DNA from: Endozoicomonas gorgoniicola
Lineage (GTDB): Bacteria > Pseudomonadota > Gammaproteobacteria > Pseudomonadales > Endozoicomonadaceae
Assembly (NCBI RefSeq): GCF_025562715.2
Contig: NZ_JAPFCC010000001.1
Span: forward strand, 124,001-188,000
DNA: 64,000 nucleotides
Reading direction: 5' to 3'
In this document: positions 28,011 to 36,404 of the stretch, one piece after another
How the letters are laid out: every line of letters begins with the position of its first letter
Numbering within the stretch: position 1 is the first letter of the stretch
Notes under the pieces: model-generated
Told to the model about the DNA's origin: nothing
Databases searched by the model: none
The model's input: only the letters and a program-made list of their open reading frames with translations
Translations under genes and position numbers: made by a program

Positions 28011-28796
28011 TTACAAACTCTTCATACGACCACCGTCTACAGTCAGGCTGCTGCCGGTGATGTAACTGGCAGCATCGGACAGCAGGAAGGCCGCAGCTTT
28101 GGCGAACTCTTCTGCTTTGCCATAACGCCCCATGGGGATGTCGGCCTCAACTCTGGCGCGAGTCTGGTCTCTGGAAGTACCACTACGACCGGCAACGTAC
28201 TGGTTTAACGCATCCATACGGTCGGTCTGGATACTGCCGGGAATCAGGTTATTAATACGAATGTTATCTTGAGCGAGCTGGTCTGCCAGGCTTTTTGCCA
28301 GACTGGCCACGCCGGAACGCATAACTGTACTCAGGGTCAGGTAGTCAACGGGTTCTCTGGCGGTAGAAGACGTCAGGGTCAGTATGCTGCCGCCGTTGAC
28401 CTTGAGGGCTGGCAATGTTTCACGAATCAGGCGTACAGCACTCATCAGGGTGAGTTCAAAAGCGTTTTGCCAGGCTTTGTCGTCCAGCTCGTCAAAAGAG
28501 CCCGGAGGTGGCCCGCCAGCGTTGATCACAACGCCATCAATATGCCCAAAATCATCCAGAGTTGACAGAACCCAGTGGCGGATACTTTCCTGGTTTCGGG
28601 CATCGAAGACATAGCCACGAATTTCCGAACTGGTTTCACTGCTGATGTTCGATGCCGCCTGTGCGATTTTGTCGGGTGAACGGCTGGCGATTGAGACTTT
28701 TGCCCCTTCAGACGCCAGTTGTCGGGCGATACCCAGCCCAAGACCAGAGCTGGCCCCGGCTACCATGAAGACTTTGTTTGTTATATTTAGATTCAT
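28011..28796 (-). CDS. SDR-family oxidoreductase lacking the canonical YxxxK
   Basis: A 261-residue Rossmann-fold protein. The cofactor motif MVAGASSGLGLGIARQLASEG favours NADP(H)-type SDRs. The NAG-like motif VINAGGPPPGSFDEL and the C-terminal ASYITGSSLTVDGGRMKSL are typical. The catalytic region reads SGGSILTLTSSTAREPVDYLTLSTVMRSGVASLAKSLA. At the place of Y-x-x-x-K it has L-S-T-V-M-R, so both the Tyr and the Lys are replaced. This pattern belongs to a known atypical SDR subgroup. The substrate is unknown, and it may be inactive or use another mechanism. Confidence 0.85.
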   Translation of the reverse strand: MNLNITNKVFMVAGASSGLGLGIARQLASEGAKVSIASRSPDKIAQAASNISSETSSEIRGYVFDARNQESIRHWVLSTLDDFGHIDGVVINAGGPPPGSFDELDDKAWQNAFELTLMSAVRLIRETLPALKVNGGSILTLTSSTAREPVDYLTLSTVMRSGVASLAKSLADQLAQDNIRINNLIPGSIQTDRMDALNQYVAGRSGTSRDQTRARVEADIPMGRYGKAEEFAKAAAFLLSDAASYITGSSLTVDGGRMKSL

Positions 28797-28878
28797 CGTA
28801 CCCCTCCATCCGAGTGACTGATTCTAACGTCAAATGTCTTTTAAATCAGCTGCACCCTGAAAGAATCTTTGAACAGGT

Positions 28879-29994
28879 TTAAACGACGACTGACCGATGG
28901 GGCTGTGTCAGGTATTCTCTCGACTGCATTTCCTGCAGGCGGCTGAGGGTACGCTTAAACTCAAAACTCAGTCTGCCTTCGGCGTACAGTTCTGGTAACG
29001 GTACTTCAGCAGAGACAATCAGCTTGACATGGCGATCATAAAACTCGTCGATGAGGTTGATAAAGCGGCGCGCCTGATCGTCTTTGCTGGCGTTCATTTG
29101 TGGAATGCCTTCAAGTATCACTGTCTGAAACAGGCAGGCAAGTTCAATATAATCATTCTGGCTGCGGGGGCCGTCACATAAGGCTGTAAAGGTAAACCAT
29201 GCAAGGTCTTCGCAGCTGTGTTTGCAGGGGATTTCCCGGCCAGCAATCGTAACAGGCTGATTACCTGTTGCATGGTTGAAATCGGCGGCCAGCGAGGCGA
29301 AAGCATCTGTCAGTCGCGTACTGGTCTGTTCATTCAGAGGGTAGTGCCAGGTTTCAGCCTGCTCCAGCAAACGTAGGCGGTAGTCAACGCCGCCATCCAC
29401 ATTAACGACCTGTGTGTGTTCTTTTAATAGTGCAATGGCAGGTAAAAAACGGGCGCGTTGCAGGCCATCTTTGTAGAGCTGGTCTGGTTCGACATTGGAG
29501 GTGGCTACCAGTGTCACACCCCGAAGGAACAGTTGTTCAAACAGTCCGCCCAGAATCATGGCGTCGGTAATATCGGACACAAAGAATTCATCGAAGCAGA
29601 TAATCCGGGTTTCGCCAGCCAGCTTCTCCGCCACTTTTTCCAGCGGGTTCTTTTCGCCTTCCAGTCCTGTTAATTCAGAATGCACTCTGCGCATAAAATG
29701 ATGAAAGTGCATGCGCATTTTCTGCTGAAAGGGCAGGCAGTCAAAAAATGTATCCATCAGGTAGGTTTTGCCGCGCCCGACACCGCCCCAGAAATACAGC
29801 CCCGGAACCGGTGTTTTGTGCTTTGATGTGAATGGATTAAGACGTTGCAGCCATGATGGTGACGGAGTGGCCATCAGTCGGTCGTAGAGGTTTTGTAACT
29901 GCTTAACCGCCTCCAGCTGGGCAGGGTCCGGCATAAAGTCGTCGCGTTTCAGGTCTCGCTGGTAGCGTTCCTGCGGAGTCATGCTGCTTTTCAT
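28879..29994 (-). CDS. zapE: ZapE, AFG1-like cell-division ATPase
   Basis: An ATPase of the AFG1/ZapE family that acts at the division ring under stress. It has Walker A GGVGRGKT within LYFWGGVGRGKTYLMDTFFD, then FHHFMRRVHSEL, Walker B IICFDEFFVSDI and sensor-like TLVATSNVEPDQLY. A downstream ATG (29982, MTPQERYQRDL) matches the usual start of relatives; 29994 is the alternative kept here. The frame upstream begins only with a TTG at 30009. It is divergent from zapG, which is also linked to division, about 280 bp away. Confidence 0.94.
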   Translation of the reverse strand: MKSSMTPQERYQRDLKRDDFMPDPAQLEAVKQLQNLYDRLMATPSPSWLQRLNPFTSKHKTPVPGLYFWGGVGRGKTYLMDTFFDCLPFQQKMRMHFHHFMRRVHSELTGLEGEKNPLEKVAEKLAGETRIICFDEFFVSDITDAMILGGLFEQLFLRGVTLVATSNVEPDQLYKDGLQRARFLPAIALLKEHTQVVNVDGGVDYRLRLLEQAETWHYPLNEQTSTRLTDAFASLAADFNHATGNQPVTIAGREIPCKHSCEDLAWFTFTALCDGPRSQNDYIELACLFQTVILEGIPQMNASKDDQARRFINLIDEFYDRHVKLIVSAEVPLPELYAEGRLSFEFKRTLSRLQEMQSREYLTQPHRSVVV

Positions 29995-30270
29995 TGTCAG
30001 GTCTGGCAAACGTTATTGGTTGTTATAGCTTCTGGTGATGATCCAGTTGCTGGTCAATGTACCGTTATGCCGTTGAGGCAGCAACCGCAAGAACAGGTAA
30101 AGAGAGGGTAACCCGCGTAAGAACCACCCGACCTATGTATACTTTGGCATGGAAAAAATATAACGTAAGCAAAACTGGCTTTCAGGATCGGGGAGTGGTT
30201 TCTCGTTGAACAATGAGCATTATCTGAGTCATAGGCAGACGAAGCCAGAACGTACCATTGAGGCAATACT

Positions 30271-30798
30271 GTGGAAGATATGAATGTACTTTGGTTTGTA
30301 GGGAGTCTGGCGTTTCTGGGGGGAATGCTGGCAGGGGCTTTGCTTTACCATCTGCTGGCCGGGCCTAAGTCTGAACGGGGCAAGCTGCAGAACCAGCTGG
30401 ATGAACTGCAGAACGACTTCAAAGATTATCAGAGCAAGGTGTCTGATCATTTTGGTACCACTGCACACCTTATCAACAAGCTGACTGACAGCTATCGTGA
30501 TGTTCATGAACACATGGCGAATGGTGCAGAAAATCTGTGTGAAGATGAAGCAGTAAAAAATCGTTTAAGTGACGCACTGCTGAGCAGCAATGCCTTGTTG
30601 TCTGGAAAGGTTACCAAGCGCAGGACCGAGCGCCCAAAGGCGGTGGAGCAACCAAAGGACTATGCTACAAAGCAGGCTCCGGATGAAAAGGGAACCCTGT
30701 CTGAAGAGTTTAGTGTGAAACCGGAAGATAAACCCGCCGCACCAGCGGTAGAGGTCGAACCTGTTAACCCGGCGGCTGAAGAGAAACAGGCTATTTAA
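30271..30798 (+). CDS. zapG: ZapG/YhcB (DUF1043) division-associated membrane protein
   Basis: A 175-residue protein with a single N-terminal membrane helix (FVGSLAFLGGMLAGALLYHLLAG) and a coiled coil (ERGKLQNQLDELQNDFKDYQSKVSDHF). TAHLINKLTDSYRDVHEHMA is the most conserved YhcB segment. The Lys/Pro/Glu-rich tail is low complexity. A GTG start at 30271 has GAGG at good spacing; an ATG three codons later (30280) is possible. YhcB links envelope synthesis and division in enterobacteria. Confidence 0.9.
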   Translation: MEDMNVLWFVGSLAFLGGMLAGALLYHLLAGPKSERGKLQNQLDELQNDFKDYQSKVSDHFGTTAHLINKLTDSYRDVHEHMANGAENLCEDEAVKNRLSDALLSSNALLSGKVTKRRTERPKAVEQPKDYATKQAPDEKGTLSEEFSVKPEDKPAAPAVEVEPVNPAAEEKQAI

Positions 30799-30845
30799 TG
30801 ACAGGCGAGAGCAGGAAATCCTGCTCTCGCGTTTTGGGTATGCCT

Positions 30846-31808
30846 TTAAGCCATAGAATCCAGATACTTCTCCGCATCCAGAGCTGCCATACAGCCGGTT
30901 CCGGCGGATGTGATGGCCTGACGATAAACGTGGTCCATAACATCTCCTGCCGCAAACACACCTTCTTTTGATGTCAGGGTGGCATTGCCTTCCAGACCGC
31001 TGCCGACAATGATGTAACCGTCTTTCATCGCCAGCTGTCCGTCAAAAATGCCGGTGTTTGGTGAGTGGCCGATGGCAATAAAGCAACCGAGGGCGTCAAT
31101 GTCCTGTGTCTCTCCGGTCAGTACGTTTTTAACCCGTACACCGGTGACGCCCATGTCATCACCCAGCACTTCTTCCAGTACTGAGTCCAGTACCAGACGC
31201 ATGTTGCCGTTCTCTACCCGGTCCATCATTTTATTCTGCAGAATTTTTTCTGCCCGGAAGCCCTGACGGCGATGAATCACGGTCACTGTTCTGGCAATGT
31301 TGGACAGATACAGCGCTTCCTCAACCGCTGTGTTACCACCACCGACAACAACAACATCCTTATTCTTGTAGAAGAAACCATCACAGGTGGCACAGGCCGA
31401 CACGCCTTTGCCCTTGAAAGCGTCTTCACTGTCCAGTCCCAGATAACGGGCGCTGGCACCGGTGGCAATAATCAGGGCGTCGCAGGTGTAGGTGTTGCTG
31501 CCTTTCAGGGTGTAAGGTTTTTTGCTGAAGTCGACTTCTTCAATATGATCGAATACGATTTCTGTGCCAAAACGCTTGGCATGTGCTTCCATATCTACCA
31601 TCAGACCCGGCCCCTGCAAGCCTTCAGAGCCCCCTGGCCAGTTATCCACATCTGTGGTTGTCGTTAGCTGGCCGCCCTGCTGCATACCGGTAATAATGAC
31701 CGGCTCAAGGTTGGCGCGGGCGGCATAAACCGCAGCGGTATATCCGGCGGGGCCTGACCCGAGAATAAGCAGGCGGCAGTGTCTTGGAGAAGGTTTAGCT
31801 TCGCTCAT
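30846..31808 (-). CDS. trxB: Thioredoxin reductase TrxB
   Basis: A 320-residue flavoprotein that transfers electrons from NADPH to thioredoxin. LLILGSGPAGYTAAVYAARA is the FAD motif. SACATCDGFFYKNK holds the redox-active CATC. VVVGGGNTAVEEALYLSNIA is the NADPH motif, and GVFAAGDVMDHVYRQAITSAGTGCMAAL is the C-terminal FAD signature. AAGGAG lies 8 nt before the ATG at 31808. In relatives cysZ follows nearby; here an ISL3-family element separates them. Confidence 0.97.
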   Translation of the reverse strand: MSEAKPSPRHCRLLILGSGPAGYTAAVYAARANLEPVIITGMQQGGQLTTTTDVDNWPGGSEGLQGPGLMVDMEAHAKRFGTEIVFDHIEEVDFSKKPYTLKGSNTYTCDALIIATGASARYLGLDSEDAFKGKGVSACATCDGFFYKNKDVVVVGGGNTAVEEALYLSNIARTVTVIHRRQGFRAEKILQNKMMDRVENGNMRLVLDSVLEEVLGDDMGVTGVRVKNVLTGETQDIDALGCFIAIGHSPNTGIFDGQLAMKDGYIIVGSGLEGNATLTSKEGVFAAGDVMDHVYRQAITSAGTGCMAALDAEKYLDSMA

Positions 31809-32308
31809 TTTTATACTCCTTGGAATGCGGCATCCTGCAGATGTCAGCGCAAGTATTCTTGAAACTAACAGTCGAAAAAATCTGGTCGGAAAAAATCGAA
31901 AGCTGAAAGCTTGAAAACAGAAAACAATAATAACACTGGTCAGGATCAGAACCAGTGAATATAAGACTAAAAATCAAAAAGCAGAGTTAATTTTTTTGCG
32001 AGCAGACCAAGGACTATATCAAGTTGCCCGCGCCAGGTAAGGTAGTCCCTGCTCTTTCATTCTCGCCTTCCTGTATAAGCGATAGGGTAAGGGAGTTTTC
32101 TGTTTCTTCATGGCGCTGGCACACAAACGTATTGCTGGAAGCTTTATGCCTGAACTGAGTACCGCTAGACGTATTGACGACAGAAAAATGCATCCTGCCT
32201 CTCCAAAACTAAAGGAATATTCATGTATTGGTTCAAGTGGCTGGCTTGAAAAATTGTATATCCCCCTGGTGCTTACTTTCCACATTATCAATCCGGAAAA
32301 GCCAAGCC
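31809..32308. other. Intergenic stretch between trxB and the ISL3 element
   Basis: About 500 bp. The first part is AT-rich and should hold the trxB promoter. The minus strand from about 32170 to 32020 has a basic, Arg/Lys-rich reading (MKKQKTPLPYRLYRKARMKEQ) that might be the tail of a lost gene, but I cannot match it to a family. Confidence 0.3.
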
Positions 32309-32316
32309 CCTTGTTC
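32309..32316. repeat. 8-bp target-site duplication of the ISL3 element, left copy
   Basis: CCTTGTTC precedes the left inverted repeat and recurs at 33644-33651. Confidence 0.85.
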
Positions 32317-33643
32317 GGGGCTTTTACAGGTTGGCTGATGGAAAATGAGGGGTTGCAACAGAAATAGCCTTTCAGGAAAGATTGATTTGAACAGATCAAA
32401 ATTTCTGAAGGATCAGACATGTGTACAACACCCTCACTACGTCCTATGTTCGCATTTCCCGGCTGGGTAATCGAGCAGATTGATATTGATTGGGAAGTCA
32501 AACAAGCTTTTGTCTATCTCCGCAGGGATGGCCGAATTCAGCACGAGAAATGCAGTCAATGTGAAACCCCTATGGGACAAATGAAGACAAAAGATCGGTG
32601 TGTCCAGGATTTACCACTGGGAGTTCTACAGGTAAATCTTCTCTTCACAGCTTTTCAGGGCCGCTGCTCACACTGCAACAATATTGAAACCGTTACTATT
32701 CCTGGTTTAACTCCCAAGGCTCAGGCAACCGATCGCCTTAAACGACACGTCAGCCATTTATGTCGCTATATGCCCTGCGACAAGGTGCCTGAATTCATTG
32801 CTATATCCGGTGGTACTGCCCGTCGTTGGGATAAAGAGATGCTGCTGAGAATGCTTCCAGCTCCAAAGCGTGACGGTATTCGCGCTCTGCTCATTGACGA
32901 AAAATCCATTGGCAAAGGCCATCAGTATCTTACCGTTGTTCTTAACGCCGACTCAGGAGAAACCCTCTTCCTTGGTGAAGGCAAGCGAAAAGAGACTCTG
33001 GATGAGTTCTTGAGCAGCCTGACTGAAGAGCAAAAAGCGAGCATCGAGTGTGTTGGCATAGACCGTGGTGGCAGCTATCAGGCTTCGGTGAAAGAGCACT
33101 TGCCCAATGCGGATATTGTATACGACAAGTTTCACATTATTGCCAATTATAATGATGTGATAGATCAGATAAGGCGCAGGGAGTGGCGTCAGGCTGAAGA
33201 AGAGAACAAGCCCTTTATCAAGGGTCAGCGGTTCAACCTGTTCATGAACCCTGAGAACCTGACTCCAAAGCGAGAAAGCAGTCTGAAAGAGCTCTTGAGC
33301 ATGAACGAGGATCTCAATCAGGCTTACATCCTGAAAGACATGCTCAAACAGCTATGGACGTACACGTACAAAGCGTGTGCCGGCAAGTTTCTGGATAGAT
33401 GGATAGAGTTAGCAAAAGAAACCGGAATTGCAGAACTTAAGAGGTTTGCTAAGGGCTTGGACAGGGCAAGAGAGGGCTTGCTGTCGTACTGCCATCATCG
33501 TATAACCAGCGCGAAGATTGAAGCTTTCAATGGAGTCATCAAACGGATTATCTACAAAGCTTGTGGCTACAATGATCTTGATTACCTCTATCTTAAAATC
33601 AGGCAGGAGGCTGTAAAATGATCAGCCAACCTGTAAAAGAGCC
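32317..33643. mobile_element. ISL3-family insertion sequence, complete
   Basis: The element is 1327 bp long. Its ends read GGGGCTTTTACAGGTTGGCT (left) and, on the complementary strand, GGCTCTTTTACAGGTTGGCT (right), with two mismatches. It is flanked by the 8-bp direct repeat CCTTGTTC, the duplication size known for ISL3. One transposase gene is carried on the plus strand. The target was a short hairpin-like CCCCTTGTTC...AAGGG sequence between trxB and cysZ. Confidence 0.92.
32419..33621 (+). CDS. ISL3-family transposase
   Basis: A 400-residue transposase. The N-terminal zinc-binding part has CSQCETPMG and CSHCNNIETV. The DDE core contains ALLIDEKSIGKGHQYLTVVL, GIDRGGSYQASVKEHLPNADIVYDKFHI, and near the end ITSAKIEAFNGVIKRIIYKACGYND. 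These are hallmarks of ISL3-family enzymes. The frame is intact. The end of the gene reaches into the right terminal repeat. Confidence 0.93.
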   Translation: MCTTPSLRPMFAFPGWVIEQIDIDWEVKQAFVYLRRDGRIQHEKCSQCETPMGQMKTKDRCVQDLPLGVLQVNLLFTAFQGRCSHCNNIETVTIPGLTPKAQATDRLKRHVSHLCRYMPCDKVPEFIAISGGTARRWDKEMLLRMLPAPKRDGIRALLIDEKSIGKGHQYLTVVLNADSGETLFLGEGKRKETLDEFLSSLTEEQKASIECVGIDRGGSYQASVKEHLPNADIVYDKFHIIANYNDVIDQIRRREWRQAEEENKPFIKGQRFNLFMNPENLTPKRESSLKELLSMNEDLNQAYILKDMLKQLWTYTYKACAGKFLDRWIELAKETGIAELKRFAKGLDRAREGLLSYCHHRITSAKIEAFNGVIKRIIYKACGYNDLDYLYLKIRQEAVK

Positions 33644-33651
33644 CCTTGTTC
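33644..33651. repeat. 8-bp target-site duplication of the ISL3 element, right copy
   Basis: CCTTGTTC follows the right end of the element and matches 32309-32316. Confidence 0.85.
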
Positions 33652-33816
33652 AAAAAAAGGGTTCAACAACAAGATAAAGTTGCCGCTGCGCGCAACCCAC
33701 TCTAATTCGTTATACTGGTGGGCTAGTGCAGCTAAGCGCTAAAAAGCATGCATGGATATAACGCTTGTCAGCACCAGGCATGCGGCATTCCAATAACGAA
33801 TCATAGAGTTGAAAGC

Positions 33817-34560
33817 ATGAATGAGTCCGTTACCAGAGGTTCCGGGTATTTTCTGGAAGGTCTGAAGCAATTGCCAGACCCGGCCATTCGCTGGTTTGTT
33901 CTGCTTCCGATGATGATTAACCTGCTGGTGTTTGGCGGACTGATTTATCTGACCTTCCGGCAGTTTGGCATCTGGATGGAAGACCTGTTCGGCTGGATAC
34001 CCTCCTGGCTGTCCTTTCTGGAATACCTGCTCTGGCCTTTGTTGTCCATGGCGGTGCTGGGTGTGGTTTTCTTTACCTTTACGATTCTTGGTAACTTAAT
34101 TGCAGCCCCTTTCAATGGGCTGCTGGCAGAAAAAGTCCAGCGACTGAATGGAGCCGATGATCTGCCGGATTATGAGCTGAAAGACTGGTTGGTTCTGCTG
34201 CCCCGAACCGTTTGTCGTGAGCTTCGTAAACTCGTGTATTACCTGCCCAAGGCGCTGGTGCTGTTGATTCTGTCGATTATTCCGGTGGTTAACCTGGCCA
34301 GCCCGGTACTCTGGTTTCTGTTTAACAGCTGGATGATGTCGATCCAGTATTGTGATTACGCTGCAGATAACCGGGGAGTGTCGTTCAATGACATGCTGGT
34401 CAGGCTTCGGGAGCAGCGTAGCAGTGTCTGGGGTTTTGGTGCAACGGTCTCTTTATTGTTGCTGGTACCTTTTATAAATCTGGTGATTATGCCTGCTGCC
34501 GTTGTAGGCTCTACCCTGCTGTGGGAGCGTCAGATTGAACGCCAGAGAGTTGGCTGCTGA
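33817..34560 (+). CDS. cysZ: CysZ-family sulfate permease, C-terminus altered
   Basis: A 247-residue membrane protein (EI24/CysZ family) for sulfate entry into cysteine synthesis. Typical segments are GSGYFLEGLKQLPDPAIRWFVLLP, GNLIAAPFNGLLAEKVQ, and WFLFNSWMMSIQYCDYAADNRG. I start it at the ATG at 33817 (MNESVTRG), as in homologues. The last codons are not native. After QIER the frame enters a hinT fragment (at 34541) and ends QRVGC. The native ending (QIERP, stop) is preserved in a second partial cysZ copy at 38582-38660. The change affects only a few terminal residues, so activity is probably kept. Confidence 0.93.
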   Translation: MNESVTRGSGYFLEGLKQLPDPAIRWFVLLPMMINLLVFGGLIYLTFRQFGIWMEDLFGWIPSWLSFLEYLLWPLLSMAVLGVVFFTFTILGNLIAAPFNGLLAEKVQRLNGADDLPDYELKDWLVLLPRTVCRELRKLVYYLPKALVLLILSIIPVVNLASPVLWFLFNSWMMSIQYCDYAADNRGVSFNDMLVRLREQRSSVWGFGATVSLLLLVPFINLVIMPAAVVGSTLLWERQIERQRVGC

Positions 34561-34739
34561 GGAAGGTCTGGAAGACGACGGCTACCGTGTTGTTCTGAAC
34601 TGCAACAGTCATGGGGGGCAGTCCGTTTATCATATCCACCTGTGTTGTTCTGAACTGCAACAGTCATGGGGGGCAGTCCGTTTATCATATCCACCTGCAT
34701 CTGATGGGTGGGCGTCAGATGGCATGGCCTTCGGGTTAA
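34541..34739 (+). pseudogene. hinT 3' fragment (copy 1) with internal tandem duplication
   Basis: Near-identical to the 3' part of the intact hinT at 38690-39031 (reading RELAAEEGLEDDGYRVVLNCN, then HGGQSVYHIHL). It is fused at its 5' side to the end of cysZ through a shared GCC. A 55-bp unit (34588-34642) is repeated directly at 34643-34697, shifting the frame inside the conserved histidine triad region. Not functional. Confidence 0.9.
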
Positions 34740-34754
34740 GTTCGGGGGATTCGC

Positions 34755-34786
34755 GATTCTTTCCGATAACTGTCTTGGAAAGAATC
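34755..34786. terminator. Hairpin between hinT and osmC fragments (copy 1)
   Basis: GATTCTTTCC (34755-34764) pairs with GGAAAGAATC (34777-34786). A competing pairing of CTTTCCGAT with ATCGGAAAG just downstream is also possible. It lies between convergent gene ends and looks like the ancestral bidirectional terminator, lost from copy 2 where the cyclophilin gene sits. Confidence 0.6.
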
Positions 34787-34805
34787 ATCGGAAAGAGTCA
34801 GGGAT

Positions 34806-34979
34806 AAGTTGTCCGGGAACCGACGATCAGGCTTCAACCACTTCGTAACTGTGGCTGACTTTAACGCCACCTTTGCCCAGCATAATGGAACCCGAGCAGT
34901 ATTTATCGGCAGACAGGTCGACGGCACGTTTTACCTGAGATTCTTTCAGTTCCTTGCCTGTCACCACAAAGTGCAGGTG
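34806..34979 (-). pseudogene. osmC-like gene 3' fragment (copy 1)
   Basis: About 175 bp almost identical to 39893-40069, the 3' end of the intact OsmC-like gene (reading LSADKYCS.SIMLGKGGVKVSHSYEVVEA on the minus strand). Similarity stops abruptly after GTGCAGGTG near 34979, where the serpin region begins. It lacks the start and most of the coding region. Confidence 0.88.
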
Positions 34980-35231
34980 GTTGCAGCCCCTGAAAAGAGA
35001 GTCAATACAAGACTTTCACTCAATCATTATTGAGGTTTTCGAGAATGCCCATTCCAAAGCTTTTTTCATATTGGCCTTTTGTCTTAATCGTATTTTTTCA
35101 TTCTGGCGGAGTACTTGGTGGATATGGTGTGTTCATTGACAGACCCGGGCTATTTGCAGGTGGATTACCAGAGGCGGTTAAAAAAGAATGGTTATTAAAA
35201 CAGATGCCTCGTTTTTCGCCGACTATGGATA

Positions 35232-36404
35232 AGTAGTTATAAATTAGCTATCGAATATTTTTGACCGTCCGGTTACTAAAAATAGTTATTCCAATTCTAC
35301 CGGCAGCGCTCAGTGTAGTGATTATACTCCAGCTATCACCAACAACACCTGCGTTACTGCTTCAACGAAAATGAAAACCGTTTTACCTATCACAGATGGG
35401 GCCATTAGAGAAACCCTGCAGATCGCCAGGAGTCATGGCCCAACACCCTATGTCAGAGAAAGAGCACACGCTGTACTGCTCAGCTCTCGTGGCTTTCCTA
35501 TGGCTCAAATTGCCGATATCTTTGAGGTTCAGTACCAGACGGTATCACGCTGGCTTGATGACTGGGAGGATTATGGTATTCGAGGGCTATACAAAACACA
35601 CGACGGAGGGAAGAAACCTATTTACAATTCTGAAGAAGAACTGCGCATTAAAGAACTGGTGGCTAAGGAACCCCGCCGTATATCATATGTCCAATCCAAA
35701 ATCGAAGAGGAAACAGGCAAATCCGCATCAAAGACGACAATAGGTAGAATAATAAAAAAGCTGGGGATGGTTTACAAAAGACTCCGTAAATCATGCAAGC
35801 ATAAAAGAGATGAGGAGCAGTTTCAGCGTAGTAAGGCAGCATTGAAAGATGCTCAAGAAGCTGAAGATAAAGGTTTAATTAATTTGTTCTATTTTGACGA
35901 GTCAGGGTTTAGTCAGGAGCCTTGCGTACCTTATGGCTGGCAGGAGAAAGGCAAACAGCTCCGTATACCTTCAGTAAAAAGTAAAAGAATCAATGTTCTG
36001 GGGTTTATGAACCGTTCCTGTGAACTGTTTTATTACCCTGTAATTGGATCAGTTGATAGCAAGACAGTCATTGATATTTTCGACTATTTTGCCTATCAGA
36101 TGACAGCTCCAGAGTACGGAGGAGATGATCGTTACACTGTGGTCATTATTGATAATGCCAGCATTCACACCAGTAAAGCGTTCCGAGCAAGAATTGATGA
36201 CTGGATTCTTGAGAAAAAAATGATTGTTTTATTTCTCCCCACATACTCTCCCGAGCTCAACCTGATTGAGATTCTATGGGATAAGGCTAAATATGAATGG
36301 ATCGATATATTATCAATTGTGAATTTCAGAGGCTTTGAGAAAGAGGTAAAGCGAGTTTTTGATGGGGTCGGTCAGGAATATATGATTTCGTATGCATGAC
36401 TACT
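35232..36404. mobile_element. IS630-family insertion sequence in the serpin gene
   Basis: A 1173-bp element flanked by TA on both sides (35230-35231 and 36405-36406), as expected for IS630/Tc1-mariner insertion. Its ends share imperfect inverted repeats (AGTAGTTATAAATTA on the left against AGTAGTCATGCATA on the right complement). The host frame closes exactly when the element and one TA are removed, which fixes the boundaries well. Confidence 0.85.
35371..36399 (+). CDS. IS630-family transposase
   Basis: A 342-residue enzyme. The N-terminal helix-turn-helix region contains RERAHAVLLSSRGFPMAQIADIF and YQTVSRWLDDWEDYGIRGL. The DDE domain has INLFYFDESGFSQEP (first Asp), VVIIDNASIHTSKAF (second Asp) and LPTYSPELNLIEILWDKAKYEW (final Glu). 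The frame is complete, so the element may still be active. An alternative is a later ATG, but this start gives the family length. Confidence 0.93.
   Translation: MKTVLPITDGAIRETLQIARSHGPTPYVRERAHAVLLSSRGFPMAQIADIFEVQYQTVSRWLDDWEDYGIRGLYKTHDGGKKPIYNSEEELRIKELVAKEPRRISYVQSKIEEETGKSASKTTIGRIIKKLGMVYKRLRKSCKHKRDEEQFQRSKAALKDAQEAEDKGLINLFYFDESGFSQEPCVPYGWQEKGKQLRIPSVKSKRINVLGFMNRSCELFYYPVIGSVDSKTVIDIFDYFAYQMTAPEYGGDDRYTVVIIDNASIHTSKAFRARIDDWILEKKMIVLFLPTYSPELNLIEILWDKAKYEWIDILSIVNFRGFEKEVKRVFDGVGQEYMISYA

Noticed and set aside
32019..32501. 160-codon minus-strand frame upstream of and overlapping the ISL3 element
   Set aside because: It crosses the IS boundary and the transposase start, so it cannot be an ancestral gene as a whole. 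A basic tail near 32020-32170 might be a remnant, but I cannot identify it.
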